Positions 1-7,721 of a DNA stretch of 64,000 nucleotides are shown here, in pieces (within the stretch, counting starts at the first letter, position 1; each line of letters begins with the position of its first letter). A program made the translations under genes and the position numbers. The DNA lies in assembly GCF_025685645.1 (NCBI RefSeq), contig NZ_JAGSYF010000003.1, forward strand, positions 124,001 to 188,000. The letters run 5' to 3'. This DNA is from Edaphobacter bradus. GTDB lineage: Bacteria > Acidobacteriota > Terriglobia > Terriglobales > Acidobacteriaceae. The notes under the pieces were generated by a model. That model saw only the letters and a list, made by a program, of their open reading frames with translations, was not told the DNA's origin and made no database searches.

Positions 1-110
1 CGATGCCAGTGTCTGCTGTCGCACGTGCCCCCCGCCTACACCTGCAAACCTACCCGCTTAGGTGATCTCGCTCTCCGGCGACGGAGGGTTCCTGTAGGGC
101 GTGATAATTC

Positions 111-785
111 GTGCCTTCGCGCTCTGGCAACCTGACAAACCGAGAGTTCATGATCGTGGAGCAAGGGTCCTACTTACACTGTCATGGTGCCAAAGCGATC
201 TATGTCGGCCAAGATCCAACGATCAGGAGGATCCAGCACGCCATCTACATCGACGTGACGCCGGCGCTGAATGCGGCGAAAGGAATTCCTCTAGAATGGG
301 CGCCCCGGAATATCGAACACTTCCGCGGCCACCTGGCTAAATATCGCGAAAGCAATTTGGCTCGGGTACGTCGTCTTGAGTTCAATCCCACTGGGGTCTC
401 GCCGGAGACCACCGCCATCGCAAAAGCGCTCGGAAGCTGCCTTGTGGATTCGCCCGACCTTCAGGCGGCGCTCGTTTCAATTCTCGCGCCGCGCGACCGG
501 CAATGGGTCTCTGAAAGGCTGGATACAGCCGAAGCCTTAGTCGTCGAAGCGGTGCTCGCTCTGAGCAGGGGAGGCGCCGAGCAACTTTACGCACGGGAGA
601 TCGCGGTCGAGGTCAACCGTCTACTGGAAGTGCGCGGCGAGCGATCCAAACTTAGTCCTGAGAAAGTGGGACATCGGCTGAGGAGGTTGGGTCTGCCGAC
701 CCGCCGACTAAGCCAGGCCGGCAATGGCTTGCTTATGAACAAGGAGACGCTGACCCGGCTTCTGACGTCTCTGCAATGTACGTAG
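111..785 (+). CDS. Hypothetical protein with a C-terminal winged-helix-like segment
   Basis: Unrecognised 224-residue ORF. It opens right after an in-frame TAA (105-107) with GTG at 111; ATG at 150 (MIVEQGS) is an equally good start. The last 70 residues (AREIAVEVNRLL, then SPEKVGHRLRRLGL and a basic stretch) look like a helix-turn-helix or winged-helix tail of the kind found at the end of AAA/primase-type proteins on acidobacterial islands; this is inference. No signal peptide or membrane segment is visible. It lies next to iteron-like repeats (881-980) and is separated by them from the core gene nrdJ, so it probably belongs to a mobile or accessory segment extending left of the window. The abrupt N-terminus may mean it is the 3' remnant of a longer gene. 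Confidence 0.5.
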   Translation: MPSRSGNLTNREFMIVEQGSYLHCHGAKAIYVGQDPTIRRIQHAIYIDVTPALNAAKGIPLEWAPRNIEHFRGHLAKYRESNLARVRRLEFNPTGVSPETTAIAKALGSCLVDSPDLQAALVSILAPRDRQWVSERLDTAEALVVEAVLALSRGGAEQLYAREIAVEVNRLLEVRGERSKLSPEKVGHRLRRLGLPTRRLSQAGNGLLMNKETLTRLLTSLQCT

Positions 786-880
786 GGGAGGATCAGCTCG
801 CTGTCACCGAAAACCTCCATAGCCCGGAAGCAACGGAAAAAAAAGAAGTTGAGGAAGTTATGTAGGTTATGGAGGTTTAT

Positions 881-980
881 AGCACTCATCTTAGGATCAC
901 TTTCACGTAAGTCGTCTAAAATGAGTGCCTTTCACCTTATGGGGTCTTGACTTTCACGTTATGGGGTACAACTTTCATCT
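881..980. repeat. Iteron-like repeats, possible transposon end
   Basis: The motif CTTTCACSTTATGGGGT occurs at 929-945 and 951-967. Shorter copies are CTTTCACGTAAG at 900 and CTTTCATCT at 972, so CTTTCA starts are spaced 29, 22 and 21 bp. An inverted pair, GCACTCAT (882-889) and ATGAGTGC (921-928), brackets the first copy. Read on the minus strand the units are ACCCCATAASGTGAAAG. Arrays of about 20-bp sites in one orientation are typical of transposase-binding ends of IS21-like and Tn7-like elements. No transposase is in the window, so the identity is inferred. Confidence 0.5.
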
Positions 981-1026
981 ATTGCGTAAACCCACATTTT
1001 TTTCTTGTTGGCATGTCCACCTTGTT

Positions 1027-4000
1027 CTAGCTGCAGCCGCTGGTGCTTCCGCACTCCATGCAGCGGTAGCAGGAGCCGTTGCGGGTCATGATGGCTCCGC
1101 AGGTAGCGCAGGATGGGGCGTCTCCCATGTCGACCATGGACTTCATGGCGTTGGCGGCGTGGTAGATTCCGCGATCCTCCAGGGACAAGTTGTTGGTTGT
1201 TGGTTGCTGGTTGCTGGTTGTTGGGTCGGGGGCGATTCCCTGCTGGGGTGGCCGCGTGGTGTAGGTTTCCTCGAAGATCTGTGGCGCTTCGGACGAAATG
1301 CGGGGGTTCTTCGCTTCGCTCAGAATGACACCTTCAGCGGACGAGGCGGAGAGTGAGGGGATGATGCGGTTGCCGGGGCTGGTGACGGCTCCTTCGACGG
1401 GGACGGTCTGCTGTGGGGCGAGGCCGGCGAAGAGGTCGAGCTGGTGTCCGGAGAGGAAGCGGATCTGCATCCAGCGGAAGAGATAGTCCATGATCGACTT
1501 GGCGTAGCCGATCTGCTCGTTGCCGGTCCAGCCGGAGGGCTCGAAGCGGGTGTGGGCGAACTTCTCGCAGAGGACGCGGAGAGGGACGCCGTGCTGGAGG
1601 GCGAGCGAGACAGCGGTGGCGAAGGAGTCCATGAGTCCGGAGACGGTGGAGCCTTCCTTGGCCATGCGGATGAAGATCTCGCCGGGTGAGCCGTTGGGGT
1701 AGAGTCCGACGGTGATGTAGCCCTCGTGTCCGGAGAGGCCGAACTTGTGGGTGATCGAGGCGCGCTCGGCAGGCAGTCGGTGACGGACGGCGCGGGGCGG
1801 AGCCTGGGCGTCGGCAGCGTCGGAGTTCTGCAGGGAGGCCTCGGTGATGGCCTTGATCTGCTGTTCGAGGGCCGCGATGCGGACCTGTGCGGCGGCCTTG
1901 GCGGCGATGACGGCCTCTTCGATTTCTACAGAGCCGGCAGCTGCGGGGGCTACTGCTTTACCGGCTAGATTGCTATCTTTCTGCCCATCTTTTTGTGCCT
2001 TGCCGTCGGCGGCGGAGACGTTGAGGGGCTGCGAGCCCTTGGAGCCGTCGCGGTAGATGGCTACGGCCTTGAGGCCCTGGCGCCAGCTCTCGAGATAGGC
2101 CTCGGCGATGTCGTCGACGGTGGCGTCGTGGGGGAGGTTGACGGTCTTCGAGATGGCTCCGGAGAGGAAGGGCTGGGTGGCGGCCATCATCTTGATGTGG
2201 CCCATGTAGTGGATGGAGCGGGTTCCCTTGGCGGGCTTGAAGGAGCAGTCGAAGACGGCGAGGTGCTCGGGGAGGACGTGCGGTGCGCCTTCGATGGTTC
2301 CGGTGGCGTCGATGTAGGAGACGATGGCGTCGACCTCGGCGTTGGTGTAGCCGAGCTTGAAGAGCGCGGAGGGGACGGTGTTGTTGACGATCTTAATCAT
2401 TCCGCCGCCGACGAGCTTCTTGTACTTGACGAGGGCGAGGTCAGGCTCGATGCCGGTGGTGTCGCAGTCCATCATGAAGCCGATGGTTCCGGTGGGAGCG
2501 AGCACGGTGACCTGGGAGTTGCGGTAACCGTGACGCTCGCCGTGAGCGAGGGCTCCGTCCCAGACGTTCTTGGAGGCTTCGATCAGCTCGGTGAGCTGAG
2601 GGGCGACGAAGGGCTCGGCGGAGCTGCGGGAGGAGCCGATGTTGTTGACCTCGGCGCGGTGCATGCGGATGACGTCGAGGAAGGGCTCGCGGTTGACGTA
2701 GAAGCCGGGGCAGGCTCCGCCGGCGATCTGAGCCTGCTGAGTGAGGGGCGTGGCGGCTCCGAGGGCCGGGCAGGTCTCGGCGATGCGTGACGACTGCCAG
2801 TAGGCTTCGCCGCAGAGGATGGAGGTGAGGGTGGCAGCGAAGTCGCGGCCGGCGTCGGAGTCGTACGGCAGACCGAAGGCCATGAGCAGGGCGCCGAGGT
2901 TGGCGTAGCCGAGGCCGAGCGGGCGATAGTCGTGCGAGTTCTTCGCGATCATCTCGGTGGGGTAGCCTGCGGCGTCGACGATGATCTCCATGGCAGTGGT
3001 GACGATGCCGATGGCGTGACGGTAGGCGGCGATGTCGAACTGGCCGCCGGGAGTGAGGAACTTCAGGAGGTTGAAGCTGGCCAGGTTGCAGGCGGAGTCA
3101 TCGAGGAACATGTACTCCGAGCAGGGATTGCTGGCGTTGATGCGACCGGTGTTCTTGCTGGTGTGCCAGCGGTTGATGGTGGTGTCGTACTGCATGCCGG
3201 GGTCGCCGCACTGCCAGGTGGCTTCGGCGATGGCGTGCATGATGTCGCGGGCGCGGTACTCCTTGACCGGCTTGCGGTCCTTGACGGTGCGGGTGACGAA
3301 GGTGGAGTCGGCGTCGACGGCAGCCATGAACTCGTCGGTGACGCGGACGGAGTTGTTGGCGTTCTGGAAGAAGATGCTCGAGTAGGCCTCGGAGTCGGGG
3401 CTGGAGCCGTCGTAACCGGCCTGCATGAGGGTCCACGCCTTCTTCTCTTCATTGACCTTGCAGTCGATGAAGTCCATGATGTCGGGGTGGTCGACGTTGA
3501 GGATGACCATCTTGGCGGCGCGGCGGGTCTTGCCGCCGGACTTGATGACTCCGGCGAAGGCGTCGAAGCCGCGCATGAAGCTCAGCGGGCCGGAGGCGGT
3601 TCCGCCGCCGGAGAGGGTCTCCATTGAGCCGCGGATACTGGAGAGGTTGCTGCCTGCTCCGGAGCCCCACTTGAAGAGCATTCCCTCGGTCTTGGCGAGG
3701 GTGAGGATGGAGTCGAGCGAATCCTGAACCGAGTTGATGAAGCAGGCCGAGCACTGCGGCTTCTTGTAGCCGGTGACGGAGAACTCAATGGCGCAGGAGT
3801 GCGGGTTCCAGTGCCAGTTCTGGGCGTCGGAGTTGGGCTCGAGGCGGTCGCAGCCGACGTTGAACCAGACGGGCGAGTTGAAGGCGACCTTCTGGTTGAG
3901 GAGCAGGTGGGCGAGCTCGTTGTAGAAGGTCTCGGCGTCGGCGGCGGAGGCGAAGTAGCCGCCTTCGATGCCCCAGTCGCGGATGGACTCGGCGACGCGG

Positions 4001-4311
4001 GTGATAAGGGCGCGGACGCCGGTCTCGCGCTCGGAGGTTCCAAGCTGGCCGTGGAGGTACTTGGAGGCCACGATGTTGGTGGCAGTCATGGACCAGTCGG
4101 CAGGGACCTCGACAGCCTTCTGCTCGAAGATGATGCGGCCCTTGAAGTCCTGGATGACGGCGTCGCGGAGCTCCCAGACGATGTCGTCGAAGGGCGAGTC
4201 GCCGGACTGCGTGAAGTGCCGGTTGAAGGTGAGTCCCGGGGCTCTCGAGCCCGTGGCGGCCTGCGCTTGAGAGGTGGAGGTGGCGGCAGTCTGTTTCGAA
4301 ATAGTGGCCAT
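1027..4311 (-). CDS. nrdJ: Vitamin B12-dependent (class II) ribonucleotide reductase
   Basis: Reduces ribonucleotides to deoxyribonucleotides with adenosylcobalamin as radical source, supplying dNTPs in the cytoplasm. The 1094-residue protein shows the reductase barrel motifs SPVWFNVG, KWGSGAGSNLSSIRG and NASNPCSEY (catalytic-loop Cys about residue 397), then APTGTIGFMMDCDTTGIEPD. The C-terminal tail (about 1067-1094) holds CATCG and CYRCMECG, the usual redox-shuttle/zinc tail. The ATG at 4309-4311 is chosen because AAAGGAG lies about 10 nt upstream; an in-frame extension to 4524 would run through the promoter. Between core and tail the linker contains an interspersed repeat and a 7-bp tandem repeat (annotated separately). 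A NrdR-type box and promoter lie upstream. No cobalamin riboswitch was seen. Confidence 0.97.
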   Translation of the reverse strand: MATISKQTAATSTSQAQAATGSRAPGLTFNRHFTQSGDSPFDDIVWELRDAVIQDFKGRIIFEQKAVEVPADWSMTATNIVASKYLHGQLGTSERETGVRALITRVAESIRDWGIEGGYFASAADAETFYNELAHLLLNQKVAFNSPVWFNVGCDRLEPNSDAQNWHWNPHSCAIEFSVTGYKKPQCSACFINSVQDSLDSILTLAKTEGMLFKWGSGAGSNLSSIRGSMETLSGGGTASGPLSFMRGFDAFAGVIKSGGKTRRAAKMVILNVDHPDIMDFIDCKVNEEKKAWTLMQAGYDGSSPDSEAYSSIFFQNANNSVRVTDEFMAAVDADSTFVTRTVKDRKPVKEYRARDIMHAIAEATWQCGDPGMQYDTTINRWHTSKNTGRINASNPCSEYMFLDDSACNLASFNLLKFLTPGGQFDIAAYRHAIGIVTTAMEIIVDAAGYPTEMIAKNSHDYRPLGLGYANLGALLMAFGLPYDSDAGRDFAATLTSILCGEAYWQSSRIAETCPALGAATPLTQQAQIAGGACPGFYVNREPFLDVIRMHRAEVNNIGSSRSSAEPFVAPQLTELIEASKNVWDGALAHGERHGYRNSQVTVLAPTGTIGFMMDCDTTGIEPDLALVKYKKLVGGGMIKIVNNTVPSALFKLGYTNAEVDAIVSYIDATGTIEGAPHVLPEHLAVFDCSFKPAKGTRSIHYMGHIKMMAATQPFLSGAISKTVNLPHDATVDDIAEAYLESWRQGLKAVAIYRDGSKGSQPLNVSAADGKAQKDGQKDSNLAGKAVAPAAAGSVEIEEAVIAAKAAAQVRIAALEQQIKAITEASLQNSDAADAQAPPRAVRHRLPAERASITHKFGLSGHEGYITVGLYPNGSPGEIFIRMAKEGSTVSGLMDSFATAVSLALQHGVPLRVLCEKFAHTRFEPSGWTGNEQIGYAKSIMDYLFRWMQIRFLSGHQLDLFAGLAPQQTVPVEGAVTSPGNRIIPSLSASSAEGVILSEAKNPRISSEAPQIFEETYTTRPPQQGIAPDPTTSNQQPTTNNLSLEDRGIYHAANAMKSMVDMGDAPSCATCGAIMTRNGSCYRCMECGSTSGCS
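1189..1223 (-). repeat. Five heptanucleotide units inside nrdJ
   Basis: Five uninterrupted copies of GTTGYTG (CARCAAC on the coding strand) span 35 bp and encode a Q/N/T/P-rich linker at about nrdJ residues 1030-1041. Seven is not a multiple of three, so gain or loss of one unit would put the Cys-rich tail out of frame. Confidence 0.85.
1304..1332 (-). repeat. Interspersed repeat within nrdJ (VILSEAKNP type)
   Basis: The 29-bp stretch reading TTCTTCGCTTCGCTCAGAAT on the plus strand is the signature of a small repeat common between genes in Terriglobia genomes. Here it is translated as GVILSEAKNPR at about nrdJ residues 994-1003, in the linker before the Cys-rich tail. A related, hairpin-containing copy lies at 4831-4890. 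Confidence 0.65.
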
Positions 4312-4495
4312 GGGGAAGGTGCTCCTTTTAACTTGGATGATGTCTTCAAGGCCCCTGACCCACGGTGCGGTGGGCGAGAGGGCAAATCTGGTGGCTGCAA
4401 TACCGTGACTGATGAGAAGACTGCTATCAGCCGGGGGTTGAAACCGGGTTTGAATCCAATGTCTTGTAAGCCCCAACGGGCGGGCTGCAGTCGTG

Positions 4496-4524
4496 AAAGT
4501 ACCGCCGCTTATGGGGTGTGTCAA
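4496..4524 (-). promoter_or_regulatory. Candidate nrdJ promoter
   Basis: Minus-strand TTGACA (4519-4524) and TACTTT (4496-4501) are separated by 17 bp. Transcription would start near 4489, leaving a leader of about 180 nt before nrdJ. Confidence 0.55.
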
Positions 4525-4531
4525 GTATAAA

Positions 4532-4547
4532 GCACAAGATGTAGTGT
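4532..4547 (-). promoter_or_regulatory. NrdR-type box upstream of nrdJ
   Basis: On the minus strand ACACTACATCTTGTGC matches 13 of 16 positions of the NrdR consensus ACACWATATATWGTGT. It lies just upstream of the candidate -35. NrdR usually uses two boxes about three helical turns apart; I see only this one, so repression by NrdR is inferred. Confidence 0.55.
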
Positions 4548-4830
4548 TGGCTGTGGGAATACCTCTATTTCAGAGGATTTCGTTGCGGAGGGTCACCGGA
4601 AATCGGTGATTCTGCTGTGGATTTCGCAAAATCGAGGCGGCAGGTGCGGGAACCGGGGGGCAGAATCCGGAGCGATTTTCAGGGGCAAGTTCTAACACCT
4701 TTGTTGTACCTCTGCGAGGGTAGGCCGGATGGCTCGGCGATACAAGGCGCAAGGGTTGTGCAGAGAATGTGGATGGGGGTGGAAACGGTGGAAAAAAGGG
4801 TGGTCAGGTCTGTGGTGTCATGGGTAAACC

Positions 4831-4890
4831 GCAGGTCCTTCGACTGCGCCTCTTGCAACAAGGCCGCAAGAGGCTCCGCTCAGGATGACA
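4831..4890. repeat. Interspersed repeat with hairpin
   Basis: The outer parts (GGTCCTTCGACTGCGCC and CTCCGCTCAGGATGACA) are the intergenic counterpart of the element in nrdJ. A perfect 9-bp inverted repeat GCCTCTTGC / GCAAGAGGC (4848-4856 and 4866-4874) sits in the middle. Apart from this repeat and the nrdJ promoter I see nothing in 4312-4945. Confidence 0.6.
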
Positions 4891-4945
4891 CTTTCATTTA
4901 AGAATCAAACGCTTACGCAGTTCCACTATCCCAATACGCCCCTGG

Positions 4946-5422
4946 TCAGGCGGTGCGGCGGGCCTGGAGGCGCTGACGGAGCTCTGCGGTGGCCTGGCGG
5001 TGGCAGAGGAGGCAGAGGGTGCGGATGTTATCCAGGTCGCACTGGCCTCCGCCCTCGGCTACGGGGAGGATGTGGTCGGCGTCCCAGAGGCTGCGGCGGC
5101 TAGTGATGGTTTTCATGCCGTAGAGGCGGAGCCCGGCGGCGCGGGCGGGGCCTCGGGCACGCTTGAGGGCGGCGAAGACGGCGATGGTGTCGGTGCGGCA
5201 GAGAGTGCAGATTCCGCGGTCGCGGGTGAAGACCTGGTCGCGGAGGTAGCCGGGGTCGGTGCGGAGGCGCCACTGGTGGACGCAGTAGTCGCTGCAGAAG
5301 GTGCGGCGGCGTTTGGCGAGGATCTCAAGCTGGCACCAGCGACAGAGCGGCAGGCCGTTGGGTCCTTTGGGGAGGGATTTGCGAGTGGCGTGACCTCCCT
5401 GAAGGTTTCGCGGCATGAGCAT
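4946..5422 (-). CDS. HNH endonuclease family protein
   Basis: Putative metal-dependent nuclease of 158 residues. The C-terminal third carries an HNH signature: DADHILPVAEGGG, LDNIRTLC and CLLCH, with histidines and a zinc-binding Cys pair. The N-terminal half has a second Cys set (CRWCQ, CSDYC, CTLC), suggesting an additional zinc knuckle. An alternative start is the Met at codon 3. It stands alone, facing the next gene divergently across about 130 bp, so no partner or restriction system is indicated. Free-standing HNH proteins of this size are common and their targets usually unknown. Confidence 0.8.
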   Translation of the reverse strand: MLMPRNLQGGHATRKSLPKGPNGLPLCRWCQLEILAKRRRTFCSDYCVHQWRLRTDPGYLRDQVFTRDRGICTLCRTDTIAVFAALKRARGPARAAGLRLYGMKTITSRRSLWDADHILPVAEGGGQCDLDNIRTLCLLCHRQATAELRQRLQARRTA

Positions 5423-5556
5423 GGCACGAGGATAGAGCCTCCGACGCGATGGACGCGATGATGAATTGGGTTCATTCTGGCTGCGAACTCATGAGCCGCG
5501 GTTCAGGGCAGACGTCGGGATGGATAGCTATATTGGAGAGAGATTTCGGAGGAGAT

Positions 5557-6129
5557 ATGTCGCGGACACAATCGACGATGGTAGAGCTTGGAACCACAGC
5601 CCCGGCGTTTGAGCTACCGGATGTGGTGACGGGCAAGGCGGTAGGACGCGATGATGTTGCAGCCGGGCAGAAGGGGATGCTGGTGATGTTCCTTTGCGTT
5701 CACTGCCCGTATGTGAAGCACGTGGAGGCCGAACTGGCGCGGATTGGCGTGGATTACGAGGACAAAATCGGCATCGTGGCGATCTCGTCGAACGACGTCG
5801 CCGCGTATCCTGAGGACTCGCCTGCTGAGATGAAGAAGCAGGCCGAGCGGCTGGGGTTCCGCTTCCCTTACCTCTACGATGAGTCGCAGGAGATCGCGCA
5901 CGTCTATGACGCTGCGTGCACGCCGGATTTCTTTCTCTTCGATGGTGAGATGAAGCTGGTGTACCGCGGGCAACTGGATGACAGCAGGCCTCGCCGCAAG
6001 GACTTCGGTAATGACCTTCCTGTGACCGGCAAGGACCTCCGCGCGGCGATGGATGCGGTGATTGCGGGCAAACAGCCTGACCCCAACCAGAGGTTCGGTG
6101 TGGGTTGCAATATTAAGTGGAAAGAATAG
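5557..6129 (+). CDS. Thioredoxin-like (AhpC/TSA-type) redox protein
   Basis: A 190-residue thioredoxin-fold protein with an N-terminal GTTAPAFELPD segment typical of the peroxiredoxin/TlpA group, a redox motif CVHC (Cys47, Cys50) followed by PYVKH, the cis-proline loop CTPDFFLFD and the family ending GCNIKWK. It probably acts as a cytoplasmic thiol oxidoreductase. Start ATG 5557 is fixed by GGAGGAG at 5548-5554; the longer ORF from 5449 lacks a ribosome site. No signal peptide. It ends 24 bp before the carbonic anhydrase gene and may be co-transcribed with it. Confidence 0.88.
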   Translation: MSRTQSTMVELGTTAPAFELPDVVTGKAVGRDDVAAGQKGMLVMFLCVHCPYVKHVEAELARIGVDYEDKIGIVAISSNDVAAYPEDSPAEMKKQAERLGFRFPYLYDESQEIAHVYDAACTPDFFLFDGEMKLVYRGQLDDSRPRRKDFGNDLPVTGKDLRAAMDAVIAGKQPDPNQRFGVGCNIKWKE

Positions 6130-6153
6130 AAGATCGATACGATCGAGGACGCC

Positions 6154-6804
6154 ATGAAAGACGTGCTTTCAGAGCTGAAGGCGGGGATTCGCCAGTTTCG
6201 GACAGAGGTATATCCCGCACAGGCGGAGGTGTACCGCAAGGCCGAGAGCGAGCCACAGCGGCCGGCGGCGATGATTGTGACATGCGCGGACTCGCGCATC
6301 GATCCGGAGCTGATCACGCAGTCAGGGACGGGCGAGCTTTTCGTGACGCGCAATATCGGGAACCTTGTGCCTGCGTACGGCGAGATGATGGGCGGCGTGA
6401 GCGCCGTGGTGGAGTATGCGGTGAGCGCGCTGAAGGTGAAGCATATTGTCGTGTGCGGGCATAGCGACTGCGGCGCGATGAAGGCGCTGTTGAATCAGGA
6501 GAGCCTGGAGTCGATGGGGACGGTGAAGCGGTGGATGCGCAACGCTGAGGCGGCGCTGAGTGTGGCGGACTCTCTCTCGGAGCCGGACGAGAAACCGAGC
6601 ACGCGCCTGCGACGGCTGACGGAGGAGAATGTTCTGCTGCAGGTCCAGCATTTGCGGACGCATCCCTCGGTAGCAGGGGCGATTGCGCGCGAGGAGCTTT
6701 CGCTCTCGGGCTGGGTGTACGACATCGGCACGGGCGAGGTGCGGATCTCCGAGAACGGCGAGCGAGTGTTCCGCGCGGTCACGCTGGAAGGCAAGGCTGG
6801 ATGA
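6154..6804 (+). CDS. Beta-class carbonic anhydrase
   Basis: Interconverts CO2 and bicarbonate. The zinc ligands and catalytic dyad of the beta class are all visible: Cys44-x-Asp46-x-Arg48 (CADSR), His103 and Cys106 (CGHSDCGAMK). The 216-residue length is normal for a bacterial cytoplasmic enzyme. Its TGA overlaps the ATG of the bestrophin-like channel gene (ATGA at 6801-6804), implying translational coupling and a joint role in bicarbonate handling or pH homeostasis; that joint role is inferred. Confidence 0.95.
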   Translation: MKDVLSELKAGIRQFRTEVYPAQAEVYRKAESEPQRPAAMIVTCADSRIDPELITQSGTGELFVTRNIGNLVPAYGEMMGGVSAVVEYAVSALKVKHIVVCGHSDCGAMKALLNQESLESMGTVKRWMRNAEAALSVADSLSEPDEKPSTRLRRLTEENVLLQVQHLRTHPSVAGAIAREELSLSGWVYDIGTGEVRISENGERVFRAVTLEGKAG

Positions 6805-7718
6805 TCGTTCCCCGGTCGAGGCAATTGCTACTGCACACGGTGCAGTATGTCGGTCGCCCTCTGCTGGTTCTGCTGGCGTACGACATCTTTGTGGTGGTCG
6901 CGTACAAGATGGGGCTTCTGAGGTGGAAGGCCCTGGACGAGATTCCTGTATCGCTGTTCGGATCGGCCATCGGCGTCGTTCTGGCCTTCAGGAACGCCAC
7001 GTCGTATGCGCGCTGGTGGGAGGCGCGCACGCTGTGGGGAGCAATCGTCAATAACGCGCGGAGCTTTGGGCGGCAGGTGACGACGGTGATGCGGCCGCGA
7101 AGCGAGAGCGATGAGGCTGATCTGCGTATGACGCAGCGGCGGATGGTCTATCACCAGATTGCGTATGCTCATTCGCTTCGCCAGTATCTGCGGCGACTGG
7201 AGCCGTGGGCGGAGCTGGCTCCCCTGCTGAACGAGACGGAGATCGAGGAACTGCGCACGAAGCAGAATGTGCCGCTTGCGATTCTGCAGGAGATGGGCGT
7301 CATGCTGCGGGAGGCTATCGACAATGGATGGATCAACGACATCCAGTCACAACAGATCGAACGATCCCTTGACGATCTAGCGGATGCGCAGGGCGGAGCA
7401 GAGCGCCTCCAGAATACGCCGATGCCGAGGCAGTACGACTACTTTCCGCAGCTATTCGTGCAAATCTACTGTGTCCTGCTGCCGCTCGCGATGGTCTCGA
7501 GCCTGGGGTGGCTCACTCCGTTGGGATCAACGCTGGTGGGCTTCATCTTTCTGGCGCTGGACAAGATTGGACGCGATCTGGAAGATCCGTTCGACAACAC
7601 AGAGCACGATATTCCGCTGACCTCAATCACGAGGACGATCGAGATCAATCTGCGGCAGCAGTTGGGGGAGACGGAAGTTCCCAAACCGCTTGCGCCAGTC
7701 GATGGCGTGCTCTGGTAG
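6801..7718 (+). CDS. Bestrophin-like (UPF0187) anion channel
   Basis: A 305-residue membrane protein with the family hallmarks: two N-terminal hydrophobic helices (about 15-40 and 55-65), the segment LFGSAIGVVLAFRN followed by ARWWEARTLWGAIVNNAR, a later hydrophobic pair (about 215-255) and the LDKIGRDLEDPF motif. Bacterial bestrophin homologues are pentameric ion channels; some plant and algal members conduct bicarbonate. The 4-bp overlap with carbonic anhydrase suggests bicarbonate as the physiological ion here (inference). It converges on corA, with the two stop codons only a few bases apart. Confidence 0.9.
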   Translation: MIVPRSRQLLLHTVQYVGRPLLVLLAYDIFVVVAYKMGLLRWKALDEIPVSLFGSAIGVVLAFRNATSYARWWEARTLWGAIVNNARSFGRQVTTVMRPRSESDEADLRMTQRRMVYHQIAYAHSLRQYLRRLEPWAELAPLLNETEIEELRTKQNVPLAILQEMGVMLREAIDNGWINDIQSQQIERSLDDLADAQGGAERLQNTPMPRQYDYFPQLFVQIYCVLLPLAMVSSLGWLTPLGSTLVGFIFLALDKIGRDLEDPFDNTEHDIPLTSITRTIEINLRQQLGETEVPKPLAPVDGVLW

Positions 7719-7721
7719 GGC

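Noticed and set aside
4312-4500. Cobalamin riboswitch in the nrdJ leader
   Set aside because: No recognisable B12-box or conserved core was found.
1993-4530. Long plus-strand ORFs opposite nrdJ (1993-2790, 2932-3627, 3799-4530)
   Set aside because: Gly/Val/Asp-rich translations are the antisense pattern of a GC-rich gene, and nrdJ is unambiguous on the other strand.
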